From Cytospora piceicola (taxonomy: Eukaryota; Ascomycota; Sordariomycetes; Diaporthales; Cytosporaceae): a stretch of 64,000 bases of DNA. Shown one piece after another: positions 21,439-34,279 of this stretch (its first letter is position 1; each line of letters starts with the position of its first letter). The stretch is from assembly GCA_023375675.1 (NCBI GenBank), contig JALQBC010000025.1:554675-618674 (forward strand), written 5' to 3'. A program made the translations under genes and the position numbers. Below the pieces are notes generated by a model. The model did not search any database. It worked only from the letters and a program-made list of their open reading frames with translations, and was not told the origin of the DNA.

Positions 21439-24400
21439 GCTTGGAAGGAAACCAAAACGGGCAGCCCAGGGGTCAAGCGCTTGAGTGTTTGCATGGCTTA
21501 GGTGGTTTGATGCATGTTCATACTCGATAGGCAGATGGTCCACGGGTTCTGATGTGAGTCAAATGGGTTCTAGTGCCCTTGAGACTATGCACATGTAGCA
21601 TAAAGTCTTGTCCCGATCGGCCCCGCGGACGGAGCAGTGGAGGTCTACATATGTCCATTGTTCCACATGTGAATGGCTTCATTGTCCTCTTTGCGAGTAG
21701 TAGAGCCCTTCCTGAACGGCACCTGATTCAAACCTAAGTGAAGTTCGCAAGAGCATGCGAAACATTGCCCATGTGTTTCCAGGGACGTGTTCATCCAATC
21801 CAGACTGTGGTTCTTTAGGGCACCTGACTCCCAGGCCAGACCTAGTGTCACTCAACAACATCCTCCTCCAAAGGTGCGATCCATATGAGATTTTTCGACC
21901 GTCCAGCTAAGAACGCCTTTGGGTCACGAATGTTGACAGCACTCTCCAGATTGACGACACTATTTCCTTAAGAGTCAGCAAGCTTAGATCTTTGTCGTAA
22001 ACAGGCGACATCGTCTTCCTCTTCCTCCGTTCTCTATCTGCCCTGTAAGGCAAACACCATGGATGCGTATACTCCTTTTCCCGGTCGAAACAGCACTTCC
22101 AATCACCGATAACACTTCCCATCCATGAACAGATTGTTCAACGTACTCCTATACATCTGGCCGAGCGGTCGGGAAGTTGAGCATGCTATTGATTTCCGCT
22201 GGGGGGGGGGGGGTTTGCCTGGCTAAAATCCCAGTGCCATTATGGCGAAATCCCGACTGAGAGTCACACTTATGACAATATGAACCACAGCAACCATGGA
22301 AAAGGTATGATGTCACTAACATCACATCGTATTGTGTAATTCGAATGTAGCTGCGCCGGTCAGGAAATTGAGCAGTAGCCTGAGAAGCTTTTGGTAGTTC
22401 ACAAAGACAGTGACGCCTGCTCGGACAGCTCATCCAAAAGTGTGAGAGGAGAAAGTACCCGGGTATGCTCAGATGCCTGAAGTACGATCGCCGCCAGCTA
22501 CCTATCTAGCAAGGCCTCCAGAGCTTTTGCGACACGGCGGATATCGACACCTCCCGGGCATAGTGCATCGAGTCCACATCATACATCCTGGCGCGGGAGG
22601 CTACGTCGAAGTCTCGAACTGAGATCCTACTAGACAAGCTCTCCCAAGCCACCCGGACCCTGCCGGCCAGTACGAAATACTCAACAACACGCAGAACATC
22701 CATCAATATGAGATTCAACGCTCATTCTCCCGACCACTGGGCAGGAGAACGGAGGAACCCTGTCCATAAACCACGTGGGATTTCCAAGTCGGTGAGGGCA
22801 ACGTGACCCGGTATCCGGGACCCGGGGGGCTGGGTTCCTCTGGGCCCATCGTTCTTGACAGGTCCTCCTTGACCGCCAGCAGGCACATTGGCGGTCAGTG
22901 GAAACCTACTGCGTTACCGCGTTAACTATTGATCTGGCGATCTCGTGATCGTGGGAGGGGAATAATAAGAATAACGCCTCCAGCCACCACCGTTGCAACA
23001 CATATGGGCGTATGTGGCGAAACAGTCCAGATTTCGTCTAGCCGAGTTGGGGGTGAAGATCGTGGACAGCCCCTGCCTAAGCGATGGAAGTCCAAGGAAG
23101 CAGTGGATCTCCCGATTAACGAAGGTCTGGCGATAGCCGGGGTTGAAACTCTGTTGGGGAACGTCGCTGTCTGGCTCGACGGTGCGGCGAGCGAGCGGCG
23201 CTCTTGGACACTCGATCTAACGGCAGCCGGATCGACGAACGGCGCGACCGATATTTCCCATGAGAGAGGGTCAGGACCGGAAACGTTCAGGCGTCATGGG
23301 TCCCGGCATCCTCGGAATATGAACCCGGTTCGCACTATGGTAGGGGCGCCCCTTTTCCTTTGGTCAGGGTCCCCCAGCCTTCGCGAGTCACCACCTGCTG
23401 GTGGTGTCAGTGCTGTCGCAACGGTTCTTCTGCGATTGCCAACAGTATCAGTCAGTCACGGGCTTTGTACATTGGTAGGTGAGGAAGGTATCCGCCCCGG
23501 TGTGATGGTGTGGTTTAGCACGCAGGCACGCCTGGCACGGCAGGCTGGGTTTGCGACGAGTCAATGATGATCTGTCACAGGAAACCCAGGATTGTGGGGT
23601 TTCACCTTGGATGCACATCGATCGGACTCTTGTTGGGCAGCAGTGGGTGGCGGGTCTGATACTATCGCCAAAGGCATATCGTGCATAGGGAAAAAAGACC
23701 GGATGAGACAAACCTCACCGTGGGACGTTGAAAGTTGGGGGGAAAGGCGACGACGTCTTTGGGGGCGAGCAATCGATAGCCATAGTCCATCTCTCAAGCC
23801 TCATGGCGGCACTGGCCCGTACGATAAAGGTTATTTGATGGCACGTTGCCAGATGTATTGATCGAGTCTACCCTTAACTGCCTTATTGGCCACACATGAA
23901 AAAGTGATAAGTGTGTAGCACAGGATGTATAATGCTTGAACCAACGAGAGGCCCAAGCTCCCACCCAGTATTGAGAAGCTAATTTGACGGTCCTCCCCAA
24001 AGCAAGGGCAAGCAAAATGGTAGGCAATGGCGGGCACTTGGGCATTGCATTTTCCTTTTCCTGCTGATGAAATCTCGCAGCAGAGCGCGTGTTTTGCATG
24101 AACGGGAGGACCGGCCCCCACGGGCATACTCGAACGACATTGCGTGAATCTCTCTGTCGAAGGATGACGGCCTGGAGTGTCTCTGATTTACCCTGGTCAG
24201 TTGTGTATTCCTGCTTCATCATCATATCGGCCTGATCGGCTTTTGGATGGGATTCAGTATATATTCCTGATGCTACGATCATGTCCCGCCACGGCTGTTG
24301 ATGCCCATTACGGCTTCAATATCGAGATCTCGTTTCGTCGATATGTTTAGCAAAGAAATCCCGCTTGCCACCTCCGCTCATTTACCGAGATGCGTGTCCC

Positions 24401-25971
24401 TGTCGCTGACTCCAGATGTTCCTGTCAGGCTGAACAGCTGAGAGCCTCGAACTTCGATCTGCCCCATGTCACCATGTTGTTTCCCGTTCTTTTCTTGTTC
24501 TCTGGGAGATTTCCGGTCCCAGCCATCGTTTCAACCGGGGAGCTTCGTCTCAGCTTGAGACGGGCAAATCCAAGGCTGTCAATACCCCAAGGCCCCAGCA
24601 AGTACCAATCGATAACAGTCCACGCTTTTTGAGAGCTCAACTTTTCACTACGTGATTTCTGCCGACTAAGAAAATGTTATTGGTAACCTTATTGCTTGTT
24701 GAATGAATATCTCAATGTCCGTGGCGGCACAGAGCTAAGCTTGTTCCCATATACGGTATACTGCAACCCAATCTCGAAATGCTGACCTCAATTTCGGCCG
24801 CGTGGGCTGCGAGACCCAGATGTTCCGCGACCTGACGACCCAACACTGATCCCGTATGATCCAGGTACCATTCACACCACTCAGCAACCACCACTAAGCA
24901 ATGTGTAATGTGTGTAATGTACCGAGGTGAGCCATGTAACACGGGATTTGAGTTGTCGTTCCCGCCGCCGGGGCTCTTGTGGTTGGGCAAAATCAGCGCC
25001 AATCCCCCCTTTTATTAGCGGGCCCATGTCGCCGTCTCGCTCATCTTTTGGGCTTAGACCACGCATGACACGTTCGTCTTTATTACAAAACGGGAAATGG
25101 TTCCTGCAAGGCACGGTGAGTTGGCACGTTTGGTAGACGAGACTGGCAACAGATTGGCCTGTCGAAGGCTTGAAATGTACGGATCCGTACTGCTGATTGA
25201 GGCGCTGCAAGCAAGCCCGCATCAACCACGCCTCGTCAAGTCCCGTTGGCTGAGAGGGAGCAGAGAAATACCTAGTACTGTGATAGTAGGCATTGATCGA
25301 TGACAAAACTTACGACATCATCAAGTTTCCAAGGTCCTCTTCCCCTGGCGCTGGTGCCGCGATGTCAGACGCTAAGAACGTAAATGTAGGTAGTAGCAAC
25401 TAGGTAGCAAGACGGTACTCCGTATCCAGGTGCTTCTGCCGGAACGGGTCGCATTGTGGCGTCCGCGTTAGTCGTTGATACAACATGGAAGGTTTGATGG
25501 TGCCAAGACGGGTGTTTTTCGTCGAGATCCTCAAGTAGCGGTCTATCAGAAAGATGTGATTCATACACGGAACTGGGCTTGTACAATACACGGTACGAGA
25601 TAGCTTGGTACTTGGAACATCATACGTCAGTACGGAAGGTCAGATTGTGCCAAGGCTCCTCTACAAACGGTAACCGGGCGCCCTGAAAAGGGCTGCACGG
25701 GTGCAGGGAAGAGCGCTGAGCCACGGTACACTGCCCTGAGTCCTGACTTGCCCGTCCCAGGTTCATGCCCCCAAAACGTTACTGGCATCCACCACAGTTA
25801 TAGTAAGGAGACGGATAGAGATGTACCAGCCTGGGAAGACCGCTGTGAACCCGCATTGTTGGCGCTGGAGAAAAGCTGCTGCGCAATTTGCAATGACCTC
25901 CGATCAGATCTTGATGATAAGAATAGCAATGCAGGTATGCACTGCGCCCGTCTACCAGATACAGTCCTACC

Positions 25972-26032
25972 TACCTAGGTACCTACCTACTACCTACCTA
26001 GGTAGGTAGGTTGGTAGGAAGGTTTCTATTGT
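25972..26032. repeat. TACCTAGGTA palindrome cluster
   Basis: Exact copies at 25972-25981 and 25995-26004 are embedded in alternating CTAC and GTAG tetramers. The whole block, with its tail of GGTAGG units, could fold as a long imperfect hairpin. Confidence 0.85.
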
Positions 26033-26157
26033 AAGTACCTAAGTAAGTAAGCAATATACCTAGCATGCTTGGTATCGCCTCGACAACCCTATGTGCAGCT
26101 TGAAGGCCTTCCGTCATTGGATGTGCATTGCCAATGCGACGGATGAGGTCAAATGCC

Positions 26158-26196
26158 AGGGGAGACACAAACCCCTAAGAACCCCTAAGAACCCCT
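26158..26196. promoter_or_regulatory. tandem CCCCT (stress-response element) array
   Basis: The decamer ACCCCTAAGA is repeated at 26171 and 26181, with a variant at 26191. This places three CCCCT cores exactly 10 bp apart (26172, 26182, 26192), so all lie on one face of the helix. An inverted AGGGG core is at 26158-26162. CCCCT/AGGGG is the Msn2/Msn4-type stress element. The array lies 1.7 kb upstream of the Ime2-like kinase start, just before the pyrimidine-rich leader. Function is inferred. Confidence 0.5.
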
Positions 26197-27875
26197 AGAG
26201 TCAGTCGGACTGGGCCTTGTAATCCCGTGTCTCCTTCCTTTCCCTCCCATCGAATGTTTTATGCAACCAACCAGATTGACTGCCCTGCCCGCCTTTTCTC
26301 CCACCCTTCTCCGTCCCATGTTTCGGCTTCACCTTCACCTCACCTTCTCCCTCCAACTAACTGTATGTGATTCACTGAGATGCCATAACCGCCAGTTTCT
26401 CATCTGAGCGCAACCATATCCACTCATCGGGTTGGAGTCGTGCTCATCAAGGTGTTAGTAGTCTACTGGGCTGGCCATCTCGTTGTTCTCGTTTTACCAT
26501 TAGTCGATTTTCTCATCTTACAACCCTTTCACAACTCCCTCACCGGAATACGCAGTCAAAAACGGTATCAAAAAGAGAAGAGAAAACCTGAAAATCCCGG
26601 TCGTGAGCGCAAATTGCATCTCTCAAGGAGACGCTGTGGTGCGGATCGTTAGCGAGATTGACTGCCCCTATCCCTATCGATCCCTCTCGACCACCCCAGC
26701 TTTCTTGCAATTCATGCTAGGTACGGGGTCAGGGTTCTCGGTCGAAGGACCTTGTCTTGCACGCCTGCACGCCTGCACACCTGCCAGCTTCCAAGAACCC
26801 CGGTCCTCTGGCCACGAGTCTCCAGTCCCTCCTCATCAGTCACCAGGTTCCATCTTGGGGGTCTCTTTGACTGTCTGTGTGCGACGCCTCCCCGGCTGGA
26901 TCTGCTGTTAATCACTTTCCCAGGACTTACGGGTCCCTGACCAACCAGCAATACCAGCAGACCAGCAGACCAGCCATCCGGCCCATTTCAGCAGACTGTC
27001 GTCAGGGTAGCAGGGTAGCCCAACGACGCGGGACTATCTCGTCCAGTTGCCGCGGTTGCCTCCTTTGACTGGATGTGTTTCTGGTTCCCCCCCCCCCTCC
27101 ACCCCGTCATTCCAATCCTGCGACAGTCGTCTTCTCAAGCGCAGCGAACGAAAAGCAACGAGTGGTTTGGAAACACAACAGCCGGCCATTCTTACTTTTT
27201 TCCTTTTCTTTCCAAATCAGCCTTCGATTTAATCTCCTAGCGGTACAACGACTTTCCAAGACCAATCTTCTGAGCGACTGGGCAAGGCACCTTTGATTGC
27301 CCGTCGGATCCACGCCTTTTGCGTATTCTAATAATTGCACCTTAACACGCTAAGCCCGGAGACATCACGCGAAGTCGACCAAGTACCTGCGTCAAAACTC
27401 CGGAGCCGCCTAAGGGACGGACCCGCATCCCAATCTTCTGGTCCCTCCCTGCACGCCCATCAATCTCTTCACTTTTTCCTTTTAATAATTCCAGGCCCGA
27501 TTCTTCAGGAGGCCCGTCCACTCTTTTTGACCTTTCCTATATTCGATCTCAATTCAAGTCAACCTGGTTTCCCTCTTTTCACGTATACTACATCCCAGCT
27601 ATCCATTTCAAGTATCGACGACCAAAAGCACCTGCAAGCAACTACATCACACGGCAACTACAAGCACTGACGCCGACAATACCCACCGAACAGCCTTGAC
27701 TGACTCTTCGACACCCGCCATTGTTGACTCTGAATGCTCCAATTACAGCATTAAGCTCTTCCGAAAAGAGCTTCTTCGAAGCCCCCAACGTGCCGCTCTA
27801 CGCCAGCATCACCCTGCAACGGTGGAAGACGGCAACTACTTACCCCGAAACTGGAATTCACAGTCCCAACTCATC

Positions 27876-30305
27876 ATGACTGTCGCACACGACCTGACCC
27901 ATCGCGGGTCGACCATTAGTGGAGCAACCGCGCTCGCCCTCGAAGATAGGTTCGAGGTCCTCAAGGAGATCGGTGATGGAAGCTTCGGCAGTGTGGTCTT
28001 GGCGAGGGTCCGGACCGCTGGCGCCCACGTCGCCAGACGAGGAACTGTGGTAAGTGATATCAGAACTAGAAGACCTAGTGGTGGTCAATTGACTTGAGAG
28101 CTGATAAACGGCCAGATCGCCATCAAAACCATGAAGAAGACGTTCGAGTCCTTCACGCCGTGTCTAGAGCTCCGAGAAGTCGTCTTCTTGAGGACACTAC
28201 CTCCTCATCAACATCTGGTTCCGGCCCTAGATATCTTCTTAGATCCCTTCAGCAAGAAGCTCCATATATGTATGGAGTACATGGAAGGCAATCTGTACCA
28301 ATTAATGAAGGCCAGAGATCACAAGTGTCTCGATAACTCGAGTGTCAAGAGCATCTTGTTCCAGATCATGCAGGGACTCGAGCACATACACGCCCACAAC
28401 TTCTTCCATCGCGACATCAAACCAGAAAACATCCTAGTTTCGACATCATCTCACCAAGACACGACGAATTCTTTCCGGCGTTATTCCGCTCTGGTTACGC
28501 CACCTTCGACGCCCCCCACGTACACTATCAAGATTGCCGACTTCGGATTGGCAAGAGAAACGCATTCGAAGCTGCCATACACGACGTATGTTTCGACACG
28601 ATGGTACCGAGCCCCCGAGGTCTTGTTGCGAGCTGGCGAATATTCCGCACCCGTGGACATCTGGGCCATCGGTGCCATGGCTGTGGAGATCGCGACATTG
28701 AAGCCACTGTTCCCCGGCGGAAACGAGGTTGATCAGGTCTGGAGGGTCTGTGAAATCATGGGCAGCCCCGGAAACTGGTACAACAAGGCTGGTCAGCGTG
28801 TAGGTGGCGGTGATTGGCGTGACGGCACCCGACTGGCTGGGAAGCTGGGCTTTTCCTTCCCCAAGATGGCACCTCACTCGATGGATACGATCCTGCAACA
28901 ACCGCAATGGCCTGCGTCGCTGAGCCACTTCGTGACATGGTGCTTGATGTGGGATCCCAAGAACAGGCCGACCTCCACGCAATCGCTGCAGCACGAGTAC
29001 TTCACCGATGCTGTCGACCCTCTACGACCCAAGTCATCCGCGTCACGGATTCTGGGCCGAAAACCATCAACAATCAGCCGCTCCAAGGATGCTATCACTC
29101 CGCCCACAACTTCCAAGCCCTCCTGGTTCAGGAAATCACTCATCGGTCGCACCGAGTCAAACGAGGCGGTCGCACAGATCGTTGCGAAGGACCCACCTGC
29201 TGCCCGCGTGCCTCACCAAGTGCACCTTACGGTCGATGTCGCACCCGCCGTGCCCGCAAAGTCCCGGCCGGCTAACAACAAGAGGACAACATGGACTAAC
29301 GGCCCGTCTAATGTGGCACCAATGCCAATTTTGCCCACCATCCGCCCCATATCACCATTATCAGACGCTGTGACTGCCCAGGCCAGCAGCCGAACGCCAT
29401 CGTACAACGATGCTTATGCTAACGCTGCTGGGCGACACGGCCGTGACGAGAAGGCCAAAAAAATCGGACGTCAGCTGTCTGTGCAGTCCAACTCGAACCA
29501 CTACGCCGAACTCCATAGGCAACAAGCTGAGCGTGCGCTGAACGGCAGTGGGCTCGCATCACCTCCTAGTGCTCATAAGGAGAGCTTCTTCTCACACCTG
29601 CGGAAAAGGGCTAGGCGATTTTCCGGAAGGCATCAAACCCCCGTCTCCCCAATTGACAGGGACGTTGAGGCCCAAGCTGGATGTGGTCCCTGGGCAAGCC
29701 AAAGATCATCCATGGTAATCGACAATCCACCGGCGCCCGTTCCAAAGGACACTTACGAACCCCTCGACAGAGCCTTGAGAGACCAAACTTCCGATAACTT
29801 GCACGCCCCGGCCCCTCCCGCGCACCAGGCTACTCCCCACAGCAACCTGAAGCGTCACCATTCGCTGCCACACCAGCAGCCACGGTCACTGGACAACCTC
29901 GCTGGCGCAGCTCGGAATGGCGGCCCCATTTCCAGCCGAACACGAAGAGCACAAGCGGCCCATGGTGTACACCAATATGATGCCCCAGACGAGGAGGATG
30001 AACTCATGGACGAAGCCCTGTCCTCGACTCACAAGGCGATAGCACGATTCGAGCGGGACGCAAAACCCAACAACCAGCGGCAAGTATCGAATCCAGTCGG
30101 ATTTACGAACCCTTACCCGACGCCTTCGCCTTCGGCCAATGGCACCGCCTGCCTCTTCGGCGATGGACAGGAGGCAATAGCCCCGAAGCCTTTGGATTTG
30201 AACAGGAAGGTCTCGGAGTACAAGTGGCCGACTCCTCCTTATGAAGAAAGTGAGTGGGCAGCATCCGCGTCGGCCAGTATCTGGGCAGCAAGTAACAGAT
30301 ACTAG
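27876..30305 (+). CDS. Ime2-like (CMGC, RCK/MAK group) protein kinase
   Basis: Two exons (27876-28049 and 28116-30305, phase 0) give 787 aa. The kinase domain spans about residues 27-330. It has a glycine loop GDGSFGSV (33-40), ATP-lysine in IAIK (Lys62), catalytic HRDIKPEN (Asp158), DFG at about 200, and an activation loop TTYVSTRWYRAPE with a T-x-Y pair at 214/216. A family-typical insert containing two TPPST-like stretches precedes the DFG. The intron falls between the glycine loop and the ATP-lysine. The C-terminal 450 residues are disordered, basic and Pro/Ser-rich. Relatives include yeast Ime2, Neurospora ime-2 and Ustilago Crk1, which act in meiosis, sexual development or nutrient-stress morphogenesis. 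The reading frame is open 180 bases upstream but without another ATG, so the start is firm. Confidence 0.92.
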
Positions 30306-32122
30306 GCGGCATTTTTGCATGGGCGGCATCTTTCAGCGTTCGACAAACAAAATGAGCATTTTGGACCCGGTCATTTTTTACATTTTATTTATTTTTTTAC
30401 CATGGAGTTTTTGGTGTTGGGAGGATTACCACCGCGTCACTCGTTTGGACCGGGTTCGAGGCTACGGCATATCTTGGGCGGCAGACACGGCCTCAGTTAC
30501 ATTCGAATTTGTTCAGTTCAAATACCCACCGCCCGCGCCGGGCTTCAGTCAGGGGCGGGATGTCCTTGTCTCGCGTATCAGGTTGTCGTACACAATACCC
30601 CTAATAGATCAGATGGTTCGACTGGGAGAGAATCGAACATCTTTTAACCTTTTATTTTCTTTGTTAGACTGCGTGTGGGCAAAAGACCACAGTTGCTGTT
30701 TTGGGAGCTAGGTGATCGGGTAACATAGGTGCCATTGGGATCATCTGGGGTTTATTCTTTGGTGGTTGCTTCTTGGGAGAAGATTTTGGAAATTGGGGAA
30801 GAGGACCAAAAAAAAAAGAGAGACGGCATTTTGTGTACACAAGGGGTTGGAGTCCGGATCAGGGTTTTTCTTCTCTTCTGAGCAACCCTCTTCCATCTAT
30901 CAGAAGGAAACTGAGGTCTACTTGTCAAATCTGGTCCAGCTCAGTCTGTCTGCTATCCTGTGGAAAGTGGACAGTTGTATCTAACCTATCTTTGTACCTA
31001 CGGGCGGTGTGTTTACATGGCTGTGGAGCTAATTGGCGGTGTTAGAGAGAGATGAGGGATGTGACAGAGAAATAAATCAGTCATCTCGGGATGGGATGTG
31101 ATGGCGTCTAGTACGCTTGAACATTTCTCCCTTCACTTTCGAAACTAGGACTCTGAACTTGTACTGGTCTATACATATACTGTATGTACCTAGGTATGCA
31201 CATGTTGAATAGTGAATGATATGTGACCCGAGATGCTCGGCGTGGTGCAGCAGCTACTGGGCTCTTCCCTGGGGCGGAGCATCTGTGATTGTCGGAGCCG
31301 TTGGAGCCGCTGCGCTGGAGCCGTCGATTGGGACAAGGTCAGCTTCCCCTGCAGTACTGGCAGTAAGTATAATTAGCCATTGTTACTGTAGCAAGCTTTG
31401 AGTTGAGAATAGGCAGCAGAATTGTTTCCTGGAAGGAATCTTGATATGACCGCATACGTACAGTACCACTGTTCTGAATTGTATATATATTTCTCTCATA
31501 CGTAAATCGGATATATTCTTGACATTCTCTCGTCATCTTACTGTACTACCTATGTATACCTATTTATTCACTATACAGGTTCATCTGTATTGTTCCTGAA
31601 GGGGGTGTTCCTTGTATGTACAAAGTCGAAGTAAGATACGCGCAGCGGGAAAGGACCGAAAGACTTGCCCCGCCTCTCTCACTCACACTCACTCAAACAC
31701 TCACTACAAGTACAAGTAGACTTTGGACTGCGGAAGTTGTTGTCAGCAAGTGTCAGCCACATGCACTTCCCTCCATCAGGTTCCGATTACACCACGATAC
31801 GCCATTGAGAATCTCTTACTACCAGGACGATTAATTCGAACAAACAAACCCGATTCTGTCCAGCTTCCAACCAGACCCGCTTTTCATCACCTGTTTGCCG
31901 CTGAGCTTGAAGAGGGAGAACGGGCCTGGGCCTCACTTTGTTGCCCGGCTGCTTAGGGGACAGATCCCAACCTCGGTCCCCCCCCCCCCATAGTTCACGG
32001 CGACCCCCTTTACAATACACACAGCTCTCTCAAATATCCTCACCGAGCATGAAGATACAGCCCGCGAGGTAGCATCGAGCGAGTTGTTGTTCTCCCGGCT
32101 CGTGTCGCAGGTACACACCACC
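30306..32122. other. intergenic, 1.8 kb
   Basis: The first few hundred bases are T-rich and likely the kinase 3' UTR. A TACCTAGGTA palindrome lies at 31187-31196. A short upstream ORF of the next gene is at 32049-32072. No gene is supported. Confidence 0.5.
32049..32072 (+). promoter_or_regulatory. possible upstream ORF (7 codons plus stop)
   Basis: An ATG at 32049 opens a seven-codon frame (MKIQPAR) closed by TAG, 50 bases before the start of the HSPA12-like gene. If it lies in the mature leader it could damp translation of that gene. The transcript start is unknown. Confidence 0.35.
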
Positions 32123-34279
32123 ATGGACCACCTCGCCCTGCCGATCCGCAGTTCCCCCACCAGTGAGCGGAACCAGCAGAGCAGGAACTACTTCACGAGC
32201 TATGCACTGCCCTCGTCGGCCGAGGCTATCGATGGGCCTGTCCGGGAGCCAATTAGGGATTTTGCCCCCATAGCCGACAGGTTAATCGTGGGTGTGGACT
32301 TTGGCACCACCTTCTCAGGGTTAGTTGACCGTTGCTCAAGTCTTTAATGTGACTACGACCTTTCTCATGATGAATTATGACTGACACTTCCCCTTTCCAG
32401 TGTTGCTGCCGTCTACACATCTAACCCTGATGACGTTGAGATCATCAAGACCTGGCCGGGGGGCAACGGCATCACCTCCGACAAGGTGCCAACAGAGATA
32501 TCCTACGAGCTGGCCCCCAACGCCCCCGCGGGCACGAGGCCCACGGTGAAATGGGGCTTCCAGTTCAGGCCCGAGGAGTCACGGCTGCGGTGTATCAAGC
32601 TGTTTCTGGACCGGTCGCAGAAGCTCCCCTTCTACGTGAGCCCGCTCGAGACGGCGGCCCAGCTCAAGAAGTTCAACAAGACGGTCGTCGACGCCGTCAG
32701 CGACTACCTCACCCAGGTCTACAGCCACACCATGGACACGCTGACGCGGCGGTACGGCGAGTCCTTTATGGCGTCCACCAAGGTCGACTTTGTGCTCACG
32801 TGCCCGGCGGTGTGGTCGGACCACGCGAAGAACACGACGCTGCAGGCTGCCGAGAGGGCCGGCATGGGCGCCAAGTCGTCCATCCAGATGATCAGCGAGC
32901 CCGAGGCCGCGGCAGTGTATACGCTGAAGGCTATACAGCCCAATCATCTTAATGTGGGGGATAATTTTATAGTATGCGACGGTGGCGGCGGTACGGTAGA
33001 GTAAGTACAACACGGGTTTCAGTCCCAAGGTCCAAGGACCGTGCGCTGACCATGATCCCAGTTTGATTGCGTATAAGATAATATCGCTCAAACCCCTCAA
33101 GGTAGAAGAGTCAGCCGTGGGGACCGGTGGGCTCTGCGGGAGCGCGTTCCTCAACTACCGGTTTGAGGAGCATGTCAAGAACCGAATCGGAAAGACACGG
33201 TTCGAGGAGATGAAGATCAAAAAGGGTAAAACCTGGCAGATGGGCTTGAGGTATTTCGAGGAGTTCGTAAAACGGAACTTCAACGAGGACGAGCACCATG
33301 AGATCAACGTCCCGTTCCCCGGGCTCCCGGACGACGAAGACGCCGGCCTCGACTCGGGCTTCCTCGTCATGTCCGCCGCGCAGGTCAAGGACATCTTCGA
33401 GCCGGTGGTCAAGGAGGTCTGCGACCTCGTGCAGGGGCAGGTCGACCGGCTGCGGGCCAAGGGCGGCGTCGTCTCGGGCATCATCCTCGTCGGCGGCTTC
33501 GGCCAGAGCGACTACCTGTACCGCCGCCTGAAGTCGTACTTCACGAGCGCGGCGCCGCCGCCCTACAGCGAGAGGCCGACGCACGCCTCGGCCAGCTCCG
33601 TCGGCGACCACGCCGCCATCGAGGTCATGCAGCCCGTGTACGCGTGGACGGCGGTCGTCCGGGGCGCGGTGCTGAGGGGCCTCGAGGGGAACATGGTCAT
33701 CTCGAGGAAGGCGAGGATGCACTACGGGACGAGCTATGCGACCGTGTTTGACGAGGAGAAGCACAGCGTGAGCGAGAGGTACTGGAGCCCGCTCTGGGAG
33801 AGGTGGATGGTGAGTGATCGGATGCAGTGGCATATCGCGAAGGTAAGGCTCAACTCTCCTCTCTCTTTTCCTCGTCTTCGTTCCGTCCCGATGAGAATGC
33901 GCCACAGACAGACAGGGCAGGCAGGCAGACGCTGACCGTGATGCAGGGCGAGGCATTATCGCCACTCACACCAATCGCGTTCCACTACACGAGGAACTTC
34001 AGACCGGGGCAGTCCCTCGTCGTCACGGACGATCTGATCGCCTGCGAGGCGGACGAGCCCCCAGCGGCATACACGCGGGACCTGGTCCACGTGTGCAAGC
34101 TCACGACGGACCTGAATGCCGTGCCCCGGAGCCTGTTCACCCGGCTGACGACGACGAGGGGCGTCGAGTTCGACAACCTGGACTTCACCCTCGAGATGAT
34201 CGTGGACAGCGCCGGCCTGGGGTTCGAGCTCAAGGTCGACGGGGTCCGGTACGGCCGTGTAGATGCGGACTTTCAATAG
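32123..34279 (+). CDS. Hsp70-superfamily protein, HSPA12-like
   Basis: Four exons (32123-32319, 32401-33000, 33062-33842, 33947-34279) give 636 aa. The actin-like ATPase motifs are present in order: phosphate-1 VGVDFGTTFSG near residue 57, phosphate-2 CDGGGGTVDL across the exon 2/3 junction, and the adenosine motif ILVGGFGQSDYL. This arrangement, with ISEPEAAAVYTL in the middle, is that of the large fungal HSPA12-like group rather than canonical Hsp70. The C-terminal part (QWHIAKGEALSPLTP onward) replaces the usual substrate-binding domain and ends in a beta-rich segment without an EEVD tail. No specific substrate or partner is known to me for fungal members. The start is the first in-frame ATG, in CACCATGG context. 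An alternative donor at 33810 is possible for intron 3. Confidence 0.9.

Larger units (their letters stand above)
20522..27875. other. 7.4-kb gene-poor region upstream of the Ime2-like kinase
   Basis: I find no supportable coding gene, tRNA or mobile element. The longest ORF with an ATG (23004-23567) has no recognisable domain and no splice partner. The region holds five TACCTAGGTA palindromes (21145, 21421, 21429, 25972, 25995), a 13-base G run near 22201-22213, a CCCCT triplet at 26172-26196, and from about 26220 to 27870 long pyrimidine-rich tracts typical of a fungal core promoter and long 5' leader. A long regulatory region or a non-coding transcript for the kinase gene is possible. Confidence 0.5.

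Noticed and set aside
22929..23567. A 212-codon plus-strand ORF in the gene-poor region
   Set aside because: It begins at a TTG; from its first ATG (23004) it has 187 residues with no domain and no neighbouring splice partner. I cannot support it as a gene.
30600..30650. A tRNA-like TTCGA...TCGAA stretch near the kinase 3' end
   Set aside because: No cloverleaf arms or acceptor stem could be paired around it.
33111..33965. A 284-codon minus-strand ORF opposite the HSPA12-like gene
   Set aside because: Shadow of the conserved ATPase exon; it crosses the real intron at 33843-33946 without splice logic.
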